A stretch of DNA of 64,000 nucleotides, from the NCBI RefSeq assembly GCF_037893015.1, contig NC_133661.1, positions 184,328,306-184,392,305 of the forward strand. Reading direction: 5' to 3'. Below are positions 1 through 12,000 of the stretch, piece after piece. The notes beneath the pieces are model-generated. The model was not told the DNA's origin and did no database searches. It worked only from the letters and a program-made list of their open reading frames with translations. This DNA is from Macrotis lagotis. Lineage: Eukaryota > Chordata > Mammalia > Peramelemorphia > Peramelidae. Both the position numbers and the translations under genes were made by a program. Within the stretch, counting starts at the first letter, position 1. Each line of letters starts with the position of its first letter.

Positions 1-133
1 AGGAAGGAAGGAAGGAAGGAAGGAAGGAAGGAAGGAAGGAAGGAAAGAAAGAAAGAGGGAAGAGAGGGAGGGGGAAAGGAAGGAAGGAAGGAGGGAGGGA
101 AGGGAGGGGGGAAGAAAGGAAGGGAAGATATTG
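1..133. repeat. Purine microsatellite (AAGG)n/(GAAA)n
   Basis: Nearly pure AGGA/GGAA repeats degrade to GGGA and GAAA tracts. It occupies the same place in its duplication unit as the microsatellites at 27570-27605 and 35470-35860. Confidence 0.95.
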
Positions 134-255
134 CTGAGCCCACAAAGTGCTAAAAAAGGGAAATTACTTTTATTTTGGAATTTTATAAATACAAGGGCAA
201 AAGGTTCCTTATCAGAAAGACTGAAAGCAATAGAAAAAGTCATGGAGGTGTTTTG

Positions 256-286
<31 letters not shown>

Positions 287-600
287 TAAGACACTGAGTA
301 CCCTTGGATAAATTATAAAGAGTTTTGTCTTGTTTTCCATGTTGATTCACTAATCATTTCAGCTTTCCTTTTAAAAGTCTAGAAAGCATAGGCAGGTAAA
401 GAAATGGAGAAACTAAACTTCAGAATCAGAAAGTCCTGCCTCTATTACATACCAACTCTCTGATCATGAAAATATCATTTAGTTGTCTTAATTTTTTAAT
501 TTAGAAAAATTAGGTATTTGGAATAAATAGCTTCTGAAATACTTTCCATTTCTAAGCGCAAAATTATTTATGAAAGTCATACAATGAAGAGAACACTTTA
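134..600 (-). other. 5' flank of an unseen TRAV13-like unit (unit 0)
   Basis: This stretch aligns with 27610-28130 and 35870-36330, the 5' flanks of TRAV copies 1 and 2. Shared landmarks include GACTGAAAGCAAT versus GACTGATAGCAAT, GTTTTGTCTTGTTTTCCA, TCAGAATCAGAAAGTCCTG and CATACAATGAA. Those flanks lie about 0.3-0.8 kb upstream of minus-strand V genes. A related V segment is therefore expected within about 1 kb left of position 1. A (GTTTT)n run interrupts it near 250-287. Confidence 0.75.
250..287. repeat. (GTTTT)n microsatellite
   Basis: About seven GTTTT units within the TRAV 5' flank block. It is absent at the homologous place in the other units. Confidence 0.9.
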
Positions 601-994
601 GAAAGTGGAATTAGCCAAATGGAAAAGGGGATAAAAACATTCACTTAAGAAAATAATTTCTTAGAAAGCTGAATTGAGTAAATGGCAGCTAATGATTTTT
701 GAGAAATCAAGAAACAATGAAATGAAACCAAAAGAATGAAAAATAGGAGACAAAGTGAAATTTTTCATTGGAAAAACAACTGAACTGGAAAACAGATCCA
801 GGAAAGGTACTTTTAAAATTGTTGGCCTACCTGAAAGTCAAGATAAAAAAAGTACCAAAACACCATCTTTCAAGAAATTCTCCAGAAAAATTTCCCTGAT
901 ATTCTAGAATCAGAAGGTAAAATAAAAATGAAAAATGTCCACCAATAACCTCCTGAAAGAGATACCAAATGAAAACTCCCAATATTATAACCCA

Positions 995-1157
995 GGCAGC
1001 TAGGTGGTACAGTGGATAGAGCACCAGCCCTGGAGTCAGGAGTACCTGAGTTCAAATTTTACCTCAGATAATAATTACTTAATAATTACCTGGCTGTGTG
1101 GCCTTGGCAAGCCACTTAACCCCATTTGCCTTGCAAAAAAAAACACCTAAAAAAAGA
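995..1157 (+). mobile_element. tRNA-derived marsupial SINE
   Basis: Runs from GGCAGCTAGGTGGTACAG to CCTTGCAAAAA and an A-rich tail. It is flanked by the target-site duplication AATATTATAA (981-990 and about 1158-1167). The homologous site in the paralogous HAL1 at about 40220 is empty. Confidence 0.9.
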
Positions 1158-1254
1158 ATATTATAAACAAATTCAAGAGCTCTCTGATCAAGCAGAAAAT
1201 ATTGCAAGCATCAGAAAGAAATAATTTAATATAGTAGAGCCACAGTCAGATTAA

Positions 1255-1755
1255 GACAGAATTTCATTTTAGAACACCTGTGACAGAGTATACCATCTGT
1301 ATCCAAAGAAAGAACTGTGGGGTTTAAACTAAGACCAAAGACTATTACCTTCATTTTTTTAATAAAAAAGTGTCTTGGGGTGACTGGGTTGCACAGTGGA
1401 TAGAGCACTGGTCCTGGAGTCAGGAGTCCCTGGGTTCAAATCTGGCCTCAGACACTTAATAATTACCTAGCTGTGTGGCCTTGGGCAAGACACTTAACCC
1501 CCATTGCCTTGCAAAAGAAAAAAACTAAAAAAAGTGTCTTGTATACTACATAATTTTTCAATCTCTATTATTTCTCCTCAAGTATATGACTTCTCTCTCA
1601 ACACATTCAACTTCCATCAATGCATATCATGGAAACAATGTAAAGATCATCAGACTGCCTTCTGTGGGGTGTGGAAGGGAAAGCAGGGACAGAAATTGTA
1701 AAATTCAAAACCTACAAAAATGATAGGTAGAAACTACTATTGTATATAATTGGAA
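1255..1755 (+). mobile_element. L1 3'-end fragment inserted in HAL1 copy A
   Basis: L1 3' UTR sequence with the recurring 'ATCTGTATCCAAAGAAAGAACTG' type block (1286 onward) and the terminal 'AGACTGCCTTCTG' block. It is interrupted by a SINE. Flanking ACAGAATTT on both sides is a probable target-site duplication. Confidence 0.7.
1377..1534 (+). mobile_element. tRNA-derived marsupial SINE nested in L1 tail
   Basis: Full-length copy ending in an A-rich tail. The target-site duplication AAAAAAGTGTCTT is on both sides. This gives a SINE inside an L1 fragment inside a HAL1. Confidence 0.9.
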
Positions 1756-3115
1756 AACAAAAAAATTCAGAATAACACAGAATTTAGCAAGTTCACATTA
1801 AAGGATCAGATGGCTTGGAATATGATATTCTAGAAGATCAAAGAGTTTGCATTAAAACCAAGAATCAACTACCCATAAAAATTGAATATATTCTTTCAGG
1901 GGAAAAGATGGATATTCAGTGAACTGAGAATTTTAAACTTTCCTGATGAAAAGAGCAAAGATAAACAGAAAACTGACTTTTAAATACAAGACTCAAGAAA
2001 AACATAAACAGGTAAGCAGGATATCAAGAAAGGGAATTAGTAAGGGACTTAATAAATTTAAACTGTTTATATTCCTACATGAGAAAATAATATTGGTAAC
2101 TCATAACAACTTCTCATTATTAGGGTAGTTAGAAGAAGTATATATAGACAGAACATAGGATTAAGTTGAATATATAAAAGGGTCATTTCTAAAAATATAT
2201 AATTAAAGAGTGAGAGAGGAATATTGGGAGAGATAGAATGCGGTAAATTATCTGACATAAGAGCGGCAATAGAGTGCAGGACAGGAAACGTGAGGGTGAA
2301 TGGGAGTGAATGAACCTTACTGTCATCATAATTGACTCAGAGAATAACATACACATTCATTTGGGTATAGAAATCTATCTTACCCTTTAGGAAAGTAGGA
2401 AAGGAAAATGGGAAGAAGGTAATACAAAGGAGGGGAAATTGGGGGAAGGGGTAATCAGAAGCAAAACACTTTTAAAGAGGGACACAAAGAAAGAGAGAGA
2501 TTTGAATAAACAGGAAGAGAAATAAAGAAAAAAATACAGTTGGTAATACTAACTGTGAAAAAATTTTTGAAGTTTCTCTTCTAAAGTTCTCATTTCTAAA
2601 ACATATAGAGAAGTGAGTCAAATTTATAAAAATAAGAACCATTCTCCAATTTATAAAAAATCAAAAGCTATGAATAGTTTTCAGATTAAGTAATCAAAGC
2701 TAGCATAGACACATGAAAAAAATATTCCTCTATTGATTGGAGAAATGTAAATTTAAATAACTCTGAGTCATGATCTCAATCTTATTAGATTTGCTAACAG
2801 AACATAAAGAAAAATAATAAATATTAGAGGGAATGTGGGAAAATGAGAAATTAATTCATTGTTGGTGGAGTTGTGAACTAATTCAACCATTCTTTAGAGC
2901 AATTTGGAACTATGCCTGAAGTTCTAGAAAACTATCCATATCCTTGAACTTAGTAATACCATCAATAGATCTGTATCAAAAAAGATAAAAAAAAAATAAA
3001 ATGGAAATGTACAAAAATATTTATAACTGTTCTTTTCCTGTGACAAAGAATTGGAAATTGAGGGGATCCCATCATTTAGGGACATGGATGAACAAATTGT
3101 GTTGTGTAATAATGA

Positions 3116-3117
<2 letters not shown>

Positions 3118-3157
<40 letters not shown>

Positions 3158-3158
3158 T
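3118..3158. repeat. (GAT)n microsatellite
   Basis: About thirteen uninterrupted GAT triplets at the end of HAL1 copy A. The poly-Asp reading frame over it is spurious. Confidence 0.95.
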
Positions 3159-3164
3159 TTGCCT

Positions 3165-3321
3165 CTCCTTCTTTTTTTTGTTTTTTCAAGGCAATAGGGT
3201 TAAGTGACTTCTCCAAGGTCACATAGCTAGGTAATCATTAAGTGTATGAGGCTGGATTTGACCTCAGGTCCTCCTGATTCCAGGGCTGGTGCTCTATCCA
3301 CTGCACCACCTAGCTTCCCCT
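3165..3321 (-). mobile_element. tRNA-derived marsupial SINE
   Basis: Antisense copy. The T-rich tail is on the left, and GCACCACCTAGCTTCCCC marks the 5' end on the right. Confidence 0.88.
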
Positions 3322-3339
3322 TGCCTTCCAATCTTAAAG

Positions 3340-3520
3340 AAGATCAGGACATCAGGAAGAATATTCCATGACATGAACATAACTTGGGTTTCAGTGAGGA
3401 GATACCAATCAGGGTTAAGTGACTTACCCAAGGTGACAAAACTAATATGTGTCTGAGATTTGATTTAAACAAAGTTTCTCCTGATTGGCATTCTACCCAC
3501 TGAGTCTTCTAGTTGTTTAT
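3340..3520 (-). mobile_element. Diverged tRNA-type SINE
   Basis: GGGTTAAGTGACTTACCCAAGG, a B-box-like TTTGATTTAAAC and CACTGAGTCTTCTAG follow the order of a MIR-like or tRNA SINE in antisense, well diverged. Confidence 0.5.
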
Positions 3521-3545
3521 GATGGAATATTTTCCTACAACAAGA

Positions 3546-5831
3546 AATGATGGGGTGGAGCCAAGATCGAAGTGTGAAGACAGGAATTCCCAGAAGCTCT
3601 CTTCCAAAATACTCCCAAAACCTTGAAATAATGATTCTAACTGAATTTTAGAGAGGCAGAACCCACAGAAAGGTCCAATAAAACAATTTTGCAGCCCAAG
3701 ATAACTTCGAAGATCAATGGGAAGGCTCTGTTACCCCAGAGTAAAAAGGGGCAGCAGTGGTCATGCTGCAGAGCAAACAAGCTCCAGTCTTCCAGAAACA
3801 GCCCATGGGGCACCTGAGTTCCTGGAGCACCTGGACTCATGGCAGCAGAAGTGGTTCCCAGATGTTCCAACTCAAGGATCACCAAGCACAACTTGGAAGA
3901 TAAGCAGGAAAAGTGCCAGAGTGAGCATGCAACCCAGGCCAACACAGCTCCAGTCCAGGGAAATGGAAGCAGGCCTGTGGAGCCACCCAGTTGGGGTGAT
4001 TGTTGAGGTGTCCCCATTATCTTTGGGAAAGGAATGTTGTGCTTTGTCCATATTGAGATGCTGGTCATAGCCTAGGGTCCACATTGCCATAGAAGAGCAG
4101 GGAAACTTGTCACAACTCCAGGATATAGGGGGTGCTTGTGATCATCCACAGACTAGAGCATGGGCCAGGAAAGCAGTCAGAACTTCTCTAAAGACATTGA
4201 AGGAATTGAGGTTCTTTCATGGGTGTCCCAATAACACTCAAAAGCTTAAGAAGCAACTCAAAACCAGGACATAGGCTGGGGAAATGAATAAGCAGAAAAA
4301 AATAAGCTGAACATAGATAATTACTTTGGTCACATGGAGGATCAAAACACACACTCAGGAAATGGCTAAGTCAAAGGTTTTGTATCCAAAGCCTCCAAGA
4401 AAAATAGCAATTTGTCTCAGATTATAGAAGAGCTCAAAAAAGAGTTTGAAAATCAAGTAAGGAAAGTAAAGGAAAAATGGGAAAGAAATGAGAGCAAAGT
4501 AGGAAAATCATAAAAATCAAGTCAGTAGCTTGGTGAAGGAGATACAAAAAATACAGAAGAAAAACAATATGCTTAAACAAGTTCAGGTCAAATGGAAAAA
4601 GGAGCCCAAAATATTAATGAGGAGAACAATGCCTTAAAAAGTAGAAATGACCAGATGGAAAAATAAGACAAGAAAGCTCTCAAAAAAAAAGAACTTCAAA
4701 TGTAAAACGGAGCTAAGGGAAGTTGATGACTTTGTGAAGAATCAAGAAACAATTAAAAAAAGAATGAAAAACTAGAAAAAATGTAAAATATCTCACTGGA
4801 AAAACAACTGAACTGGAAAACAGATTCTTTTTTTATTTTTGGTTTTTGCAAGGCAAATGGGGTTAAGTTGCTTTCTCAAGGCCACACAGCTAGGTAATTA
4901 TTAAGTGTCTGAGGCCAGATTTGAACTCAGGTACTCCTGACTCCAGGGCTGGTGCTCCGTCCACTGTGCCACCTAACCACCCCTGAAAACAGATTGTTGA
5001 CAGAGACAATTTAAAAATTATTGTGTTACCTGAAAATCATGACCAAAAAAAGACCTAGACTTCATTTTTCAAGAATTTCTACAGGAAAATTGCCCTTATA
5101 TCTTAGAAGCAGAAGTTAAAAAAAAAGAAATTGAGGTAATTCACCAATCACCTTCTGAAAGAGATTACCCCCCAAAATAACTCCCAGGAATATTATAGCC
5201 AAATTCCAGAACTCCCAAGTCAAAGAGAAACTATTACAAGCAACCAGAAACAATTAGAATATCATGGTACTATAATCAGGATTATAAAGGATTTAGCAGC
5301 ATCTACATAAAGGGCTCATAGCGTATATCCAGAATATGATATTCTGGAAAGCAAAAGAGCTTGTATTACAACTGAGAATCAACTAACCAATAAAACTAAG
5401 CAATGTTTTTCAGGGGAAAAGATGGACATTCACTGAAATAGGGGAATTTCAAACTTTCCTGTTGAAATGATCCGAGCTGAACAGAAAGTTTGATTTCTAA
5501 GTAAGTAAGCATGAGAAGGACAAATTATGAGGCATGTAATGATGTTGAATTGATTGCATGCCTGCATGGAAAGATGATACTGATAACTCAAATAAACCAT
5601 ATCAATGAATAGAGCAGTTAGAAGGATCATACATAAACAAGGCACAGGAAAGAACTGAATATGAAGACATAATATATTAAAGATGGAGTCAATGAATGAA
5701 AAAGGGAAAGGAAAGGTAGAATGGGCTAAGATTTTTCATGTAAAAGAGACAAGAAAAAGCTTTTGTAATGGAGTGGAAAGTGGGGGGGGGGGGAAGAAGA
5801 GAGGGAATGAGTAAGCCTCATTCTCATCAGA
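3546..5831 (+). mobile_element. HAL1-type half-L1 element (copy B)
   Basis: Starts with a GGAGCCAAGATCG-type 5' end and a GC-richer 5' leader (3546-4250). An ORF1-like region then encodes a Lys/Glu-rich coiled coil (about 4260-4740) and an RNA-binding and C-terminal region (about 4985-5480). It ends in A/G-rich non-coding DNA with no RT. A SINE interrupts it. Several stops and shifts break ORF1. Open frames in the leader (for example 3637-4068, minus) are not genes. Confidence 0.7.
4827..4983 (-). mobile_element. tRNA-derived marsupial SINE
   Basis: Full antisense copy inserted in ORF1 of HAL1 copy B. The target-site duplication GAAAACAGATT flanks it. Confidence 0.92.
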
Positions 5832-7799
5832 AATAGTTCAGAGACTTCTGGACAAGATGGTGGAGAGAAGACAGGCACAGTGCTAATCTCCTGATCTTCA
5901 CTCATAAATAATATGAAACACACCTCTTAACAGAAATCCAATCCACAAAACCCAGAAAGAGAAACTAGGAGAACTACCTTAAGGTTTGTCCTCTGGGATT
6001 GTTGGTGAATTGGGTACAGAGGGTGGACTCTGCTGGGAGCACAGGACAGGGTCAGAGCCTGAGAACTTGACTAGCCTGATCAGCATGGTGGGGCAACATC
6101 CTGAGACCCTGAAAGTGAAACCAGTCTGATAGAAGGGGTTAGGTGAGAATCTGAGAGCTCAACTAGCCTGATCAGTGGGGCAGACTTGAGCCTGAAAGCC
6201 TACAGGGCAAGCCTAATTGGCCAACTAGGGAGCAGAGGCATTGGTTGTGGCACTGAAGGTCTGGAGTTTGCTGGCAAAGATGGAGGGAGAGTTCCAGTGC
6301 AGAGCTGGAGAAAGAGTTCCAGTGCTTCATTTCAGCTGTAGCCTCTTCACAGAACAAACACAATTACAGCCCACCTCTGCCCCAAGCTGTGAGCAGCAGA
6401 CCTCCCTCAGCTATGAATAGGAAGAGCAATTACCTTTCCCTAAGGCAAAATCCACCATTGATCAAAGATAAAAATACTCAACAGCTTCATCCACCCCCTC
6501 CAAGTTAAATCAAAATGTGGTCACAGACACTCCAGAGAAAGCAACCAACACAGTCTTCTGGCCAACCCACTTGGAGTTACTAAATACAGTGAGTAAAACC
6601 CCTAGGGATCTCAACACCAAACCTCTGTGAACAAGCCCCTTGCCAACATAAGGTCTTAGTTAAATGAAGAAAGGCCAGAAGAAAGGGGGGTCCATAGAAA
6701 AATTCCTAGAAGGAAAAGACCCTAACTCAGAGAGACCTAAAACCTCTGAGAAGAATATGATCTGGTCTCTAGCACAGAAAGACTTCCTTGAAGAAATCAG
6801 GAAGGAGTTTAAAAACCAATTGGAATATTAGGAGAGACAATTAACATTTTGAAACAAGAAAACAAATCATTGGAAAATGCAATTGGACAAATGCAAAAAG
6901 ACTAATTCAAAACCTCAATTGGTCAAATGGAAAATTCTTTCAAAAATAGAATTGACCCATTGGAAAAGGAGTTGAAAAAGATAAATGAAGAAAATTCTTC
7001 TCTTAAAAAAATGAATGGAGTCTGTGGAAACTAATGACTTCATGAGACAGCAAGAGACAAACAAAATTTAAAAATAAAAAAATAGAAGAAAATGTAAAAT
7101 ACTTCATCAGCAAAACCACTGATCTCAAGAACTGATTGAAAAGGTACAGTCTGAGAATTATCGATCTTCCTGAAAACATTGAAAAGAAAAAAAACTTGGA
7201 CTTAATATTACAGGATTTTGTGATGGAAAACTGCCCTGATATCCATGGAAGCAGAGGGCAAATTCATTACTGAAAGAATACATAAATCCCTTCCTGGAAG
7301 AGATCCTAAAATGAAAACAACAAGGAATGTTGTAGCCAAATTCCAGAACTATCAAATCCTGCAAGCAGTCAGAAAGAAACAATTTATACAGCAAGGAGCC
7401 ACAGTAAGTATTACACAGGCAGGACCTGGCTGTATCAACATTAAGGGATCAAAGGGACTGGGATGAGATATTCTGAAGAACAAAGGAGCATGGAATGTAG
7501 ACAAGAATACACTATCTGGCAAAACAGAGCCTTCTCTTCCAGGGGAAAAGATAGGCATTTAATGAAGTGGAAGACTTCCAACATTTCAAGATGAAAAGAC
7601 CAGAGTTTAATAGAAAATTTAGACATCAAACAGGAGGCTCAAGAAACACATGAAAAGGTAAAAAAAGGGGGGGTAGGATAAAATAAAAAAAAAAACTTCT
7701 ATCCTATAAGATGAAATTGGCTATATACCCACTTGGGGGAAAGGTTCTCATAAGTCTTGAGAAGTGTAATACTATTAGAATATACCTAGCACACACAGT
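5832..7799 (+). mobile_element. L1, 5' UTR and ORF1 portion only
   Basis: Begins ACTTCTGGACAAGATGG, the same 5' end as the antisense L1s ending at 14978 and about 57590. The 5' UTR runs to about 6660. A damaged ORF1 of about 6665-7650 starts in a GKDPNSERP context, with coiled coil, RRM-like and C-terminal domains. A 3' flank with A/G-rich spacer follows, and the element stops where HAL1 copy C begins. ORF2 is absent. ORF1 has many stops and frameshifts. Confidence 0.8.
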
Positions 7800-9035
7800 G
7801 GGGTTGAGCCAAGATGGCTATGGGGAAGATCCTCTCTTATATGTTCTCTCCATAATATTTCAAAAATCTTACAATTAAGACTAAGAAAATTTGCAAGAGA
7901 GAGAACCTACAGAAAGATATAGTGAGGCAATTCTCCAGACCAAGGTAACATGGAAAATAGCGGAAAGGCTCAGCTCCACAGTGTTTAAGGGGCAGCCTGA
8001 CACAGTGAAGAAACTTCAGCCTCTCAGAGACAGCCCCAGGGTGCCTGGGAGCCTTGCCCCACAGCAGAAGGGGTAGTTTTCTGACCTACACCCCAGGAAG
8101 TGCCAGTTACAAACTGGAGAATCAGCAGAGGGGAGCTCTGCCAGAGTGAGCACAGGAACCCTAGACCCTCATTGGCAGTTGCGGGGTCAACATGATCAGC
8201 TCAGCAGACACAGACTCACAGCAGCCCAGATCAAGGAAACAGAAGCAGGTGTGGAGCCGGTAATCAGGAGCAGAGCTGGTAAAGAGGAGCTTCTGGCAAC
8301 TAAGCCTTGAGTACTCAGTCCACTGAAGGTAGCAGAGTGGAGAGGGACTTCAGAGGTCTGTCCTTTATACCTGGAACAGGACTCTGGGGCTCTTACCACA
8401 TTCAAATCCTTATCACAGTCTAAGCCCCCCATAGAACAGGGTCGCCACCTCAGCCCCATGGCAGAGGGGTGCACCTGTGGTTATTCACAGACTAGGAGGG
8501 AAGTCAAAGCTTCATACACTGAGATCCTTGTGGGGGATCTTGAGAATTTCAATAATTCTCAATAATACTCAAAAGCTTAAGAAGCAACCCAAAACCAGGC
8601 ACAGGCTGGAGAAATGAGTAAACAGAGAAAAAGAGGAACACCACTGAGAAATACGTTCTCTTTGATACCAAGAAGGATCAAAATACTCAATCTGAAGATG
8701 AGGAAGTACAAGCTCCTGCACCTAAGAATCCAAGAAAAATGGAAATTGGGCTCAGACTATGACAGAGCTCAAAAAATCAAGTAAGAGAGATAGAAGAAAA
8801 ATTGGGGAAAGAGAAAAGAGAGATGCATGAAAAACATGAAAACGAAGTTATCAGCTTTGTCAAAGAGATCCAAAAAAGCTGAAGAAAAAAGATGGTAATA
8901 ACCAGCATATGTCAAATGGATAAAACAGTTCAAAAAGTTACTGAGAAGAAGAATGATTTAAAAAGAAGAATTGGGGGCAGCTAGGTTGTGCAGTGGCTAG
9001 AGAACTGGCCCTGGAGCTAGGAGTACCTGAGTTTA

Positions 9036-12000
9036 TTTTTTTGAATTAATTTTTATTAAAGATATTGTTTGAGATTTACAATTTTCCCCCCTATCTTGCT
9101 TCCCTCCCCACACCCCACCACAGAAAGCACTCTGTCAGTCTTCACTTTGTTTCCATGTAGTACCTTAATCCAAATTGGGTGTGATGACAGACAAATCATA
9201 TCCTTAAAGAAGAGAAGAGAAGTCTAAGAGGTGACAAGATCAGACAATAAGACATCTGTTATTTCTAAATTAAAGGGAACAGTCATTGAACTTTGTTCAA
9301 ACTCCACAGCTCCTTATCTGGATACAACTGGCACTCTCCTTTGCAGACAGCCCAAAATTGTTCCCAATTGTTGCACTGATAGAATGAGCCAGTCCTTCAA
9401 GGTTGAACATCACTCCCAGGTTACTGTTAGGGTGTACAGTGTTTTTCTGGTTCGGCTCATCTCACTCAGCATCAGTTCATGCAAATCCCTCCAGGCTTCC
9501 CTGAAACCCCATCCCTCCTGGTTTCTAATAGAACAATAGTGTTCCATGACATACATATACCACAGTTTGCTAAGCCATTCCCCAATTGAAGGACATTTAC
9601 TGGATTTCCCATTCTTTGCCACCACAAACAGGGTTGCTATAAATATTGTTGTACAAGTAATGTTTTTGCCCTTTTTCATCATCTCTTCAGGGTATAAACC
9701 CAGTAGTGGTATTGCTGGGTCAAAGGGTATGCACATTTTTGTTGCCCTTTGGGCATATTTCCAAATAGCTCTTCAAAAGGGTTGGATGAGTTCACAGCTC
9801 CACCAAAAGTGTAATAGTGTCCCAGATTTCCCACAACCCTTCCAAAAATGATCATTATCCTTCCTGGTCATATTGGCCAATCTGAGAGGTGTGAAGCAGT
9901 ACCTCAGAGAGACTTTAATTTGCATTTCTCTAATAATTAATGATTTAGAGCATTTTTTCATATGGCTATGGATTGCTTTGATCTCTTCATCTGTAAATTG
10001 CCTTTGCACATCCTTTGACCATTTGTCAATTGGGGAATGGCTTTTTGTTTTAAAAATATGACTCAGTTCTCTGTATATTTTAGGAATGAGTCCTTTGTCA
10101 GAATCATTCATTGTAAAGATTGTTTCCCAATTTACTACATTTCTTTTCATCTTGGTTACAGTGGTTTTATCTGTGCAAAAGCTTTTTAATTTAGTGGAAT
10201 CTAAATCATCTAATTAGATTTGGTGATGTTCTCCAACTCTTCCTTAGTCATAAACTGTTCCCCTTTCCATAGACCTGACAGGTAGACTAGTCCTTGATCT
10301 TCTAATTTGCTTATAGTATTGTTTTTTATGTCTATGTCCTGTAAACATTTGGATCTTATGTCGGTAAAGGGTGTGAGGTGTTGGTCTAATCTAAGTTTCT
10401 TCCATACTAACTTCCAATTATCCCAGCAGCTTTTATCAAAAGGGAGTTTTTATCCCAATGGCTGGACTCTTTGGGTTTATCAAACAGCAGATTACTATAA
10501 TCATCTCCTGCTTTTACACCTAGTCTATTCCACTGGTCCACTACTTTATTTCTTAGCCAATACCAAACAGTTTTGAAGACTAATGCTTTAAAATATAATT
10601 TTAGATCAGGTAGGGCTAATCCACCTTCTTTTGCACTTTTTTTCATTAAGCTCCTGGCAGTTATTGAAATTTTATTTCTCCATATGAATTTACTTACAAT
10701 TTCTTATAACTCATTAAAGTGATTTTTTAGAATTTTGATTGGTAGGGCACTAAACAGTTTAGTTTTGGTTGAATTTTTTATTATATTTTTATTAGATTAT
10801 ATTATTTTTATTATATTCGCTCTACCTATCCATGAGCAGTTGATATTTGCCCAGCCATTTAAATCTGATTTAATTTTGTGAGAATTGTTTTTTTCCCTAC
10901 TTTTCCAAAGAGTTTATATATAATTGGAACCAATTGTCCCTTAAAAGTTTGGTAGAATTCACTTGTGAATCCATCAGGCCCTGGAGGTTTTTTTAGGGAG
11001 TTCAATAATGGCTTGTTAAATTTCTTTTTCTGAGATAGGTTTGTTTAGGTATTTAATTTCTTCTTCATTTAACATGGGCAACTTATCTTTTTGTAAATAT
11101 TCATCCATTTCACTTAGATTATCAAATTTATTGGCATAGAGTCGGGCAAAAAATTTTGAATTATTACATTAATTTCGTCCTCATTGGTGGTGAGTTCACC
11201 TTTTTCATTTATGATACTAGCAATTTGGTTTTCTTCTTTTTTTTTAATCAAATGGACCAGAGGTTTATCAATTTTATTGGTTTTTTCATAATACCAACTT
11301 TTGGTTTTATTTATTATTTCAATAGTTTTTTTGCTCTTGATTTTATTAATTTCTCCTTTAATTTTTAGAATTTCTAATTTGGTATTTAATTGGGGATTTT
11401 TGATTTGTTCTTTCTCTAATTTTTTTAGTTGCGTGTTTAGTTCATTGATTTACTCTTTCTCCAATTTATTCATTTAAGCATTTAGAGCTATAATATATCC
11501 CCTGAGAGTTGCTTTGAATGAATCCCATAGGTTTTGGTATGTTGTTTCATTATTATCATTATCAAGGATAAAATGGTTGATTCTTTCTATAATTTGTTTT
11601 TTGGTCCACTCATTTTTTAAAATGAGGTTATTCAGTTTCCTATTTCTTTTGGGTCTATATCTCCTTGGCCCAGTATTGCATATGACATTTATTGGATTGT
11701 GATCTGAGAAAGATGTATTCACTATTTCTGCCTTTCTGCAGCTGATCATTAGGTTTTTCTGTCCTAGTACATGGTCAATTTTTGTATAAGTTCAATGTAC
11801 TGCAGAGAAAAAGGTGTATTCCTTTCTATCCCCATTCAGTTTCCTCCATAAGTCTACCATATCTAATTTTTCTAACAATCTATTTACCTCCTTAACTTCT
11901 TTCTTGTTTATTTTATGATTCGATTTATCTAGATCTGATAGCAGGAGGTTGAGGTCTCCCACTAGTAGAGTTTTTCTCTCTATGTCTTCCTGTAGTTCTT

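Larger units (their letters stand above)
601..3165 (+). mobile_element. HAL1-type half-L1 element (copy A), interrupted
   Basis: An ORF1-type coiled-coil and RNA-binding region (about 610-1000, with ...IVGLPESQDK-like text) continues after insertions at about 1760-2000. A non-coding A/G-rich stretch follows. It then passes directly into the last part of L1 ORF2 (about 2830-3160, WWSCELIQPF-like and KNWKLR text). There is no endonuclease or reverse transcriptase between. All frames are broken. It is paralogous to the copy at 39.8-42.5 kb. Confidence 0.7.

Noticed and set aside
3001..3207. Frame with a run of Asp residues
   Set aside because: It reads a (GAT)n microsatellite and a SINE inside a HAL1 tail.
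3637..4090. Overlapping 117-143 codon frames on both strands
   Set aside because: They lie in the GC-richer 5' leader of a HAL1. No motif, and the frames on opposite strands mirror each other.
9231..10576. Chain of plus-strand frames of 60-102 codons
   Set aside because: Shadows of L1 ORF2, which runs on the minus strand here.
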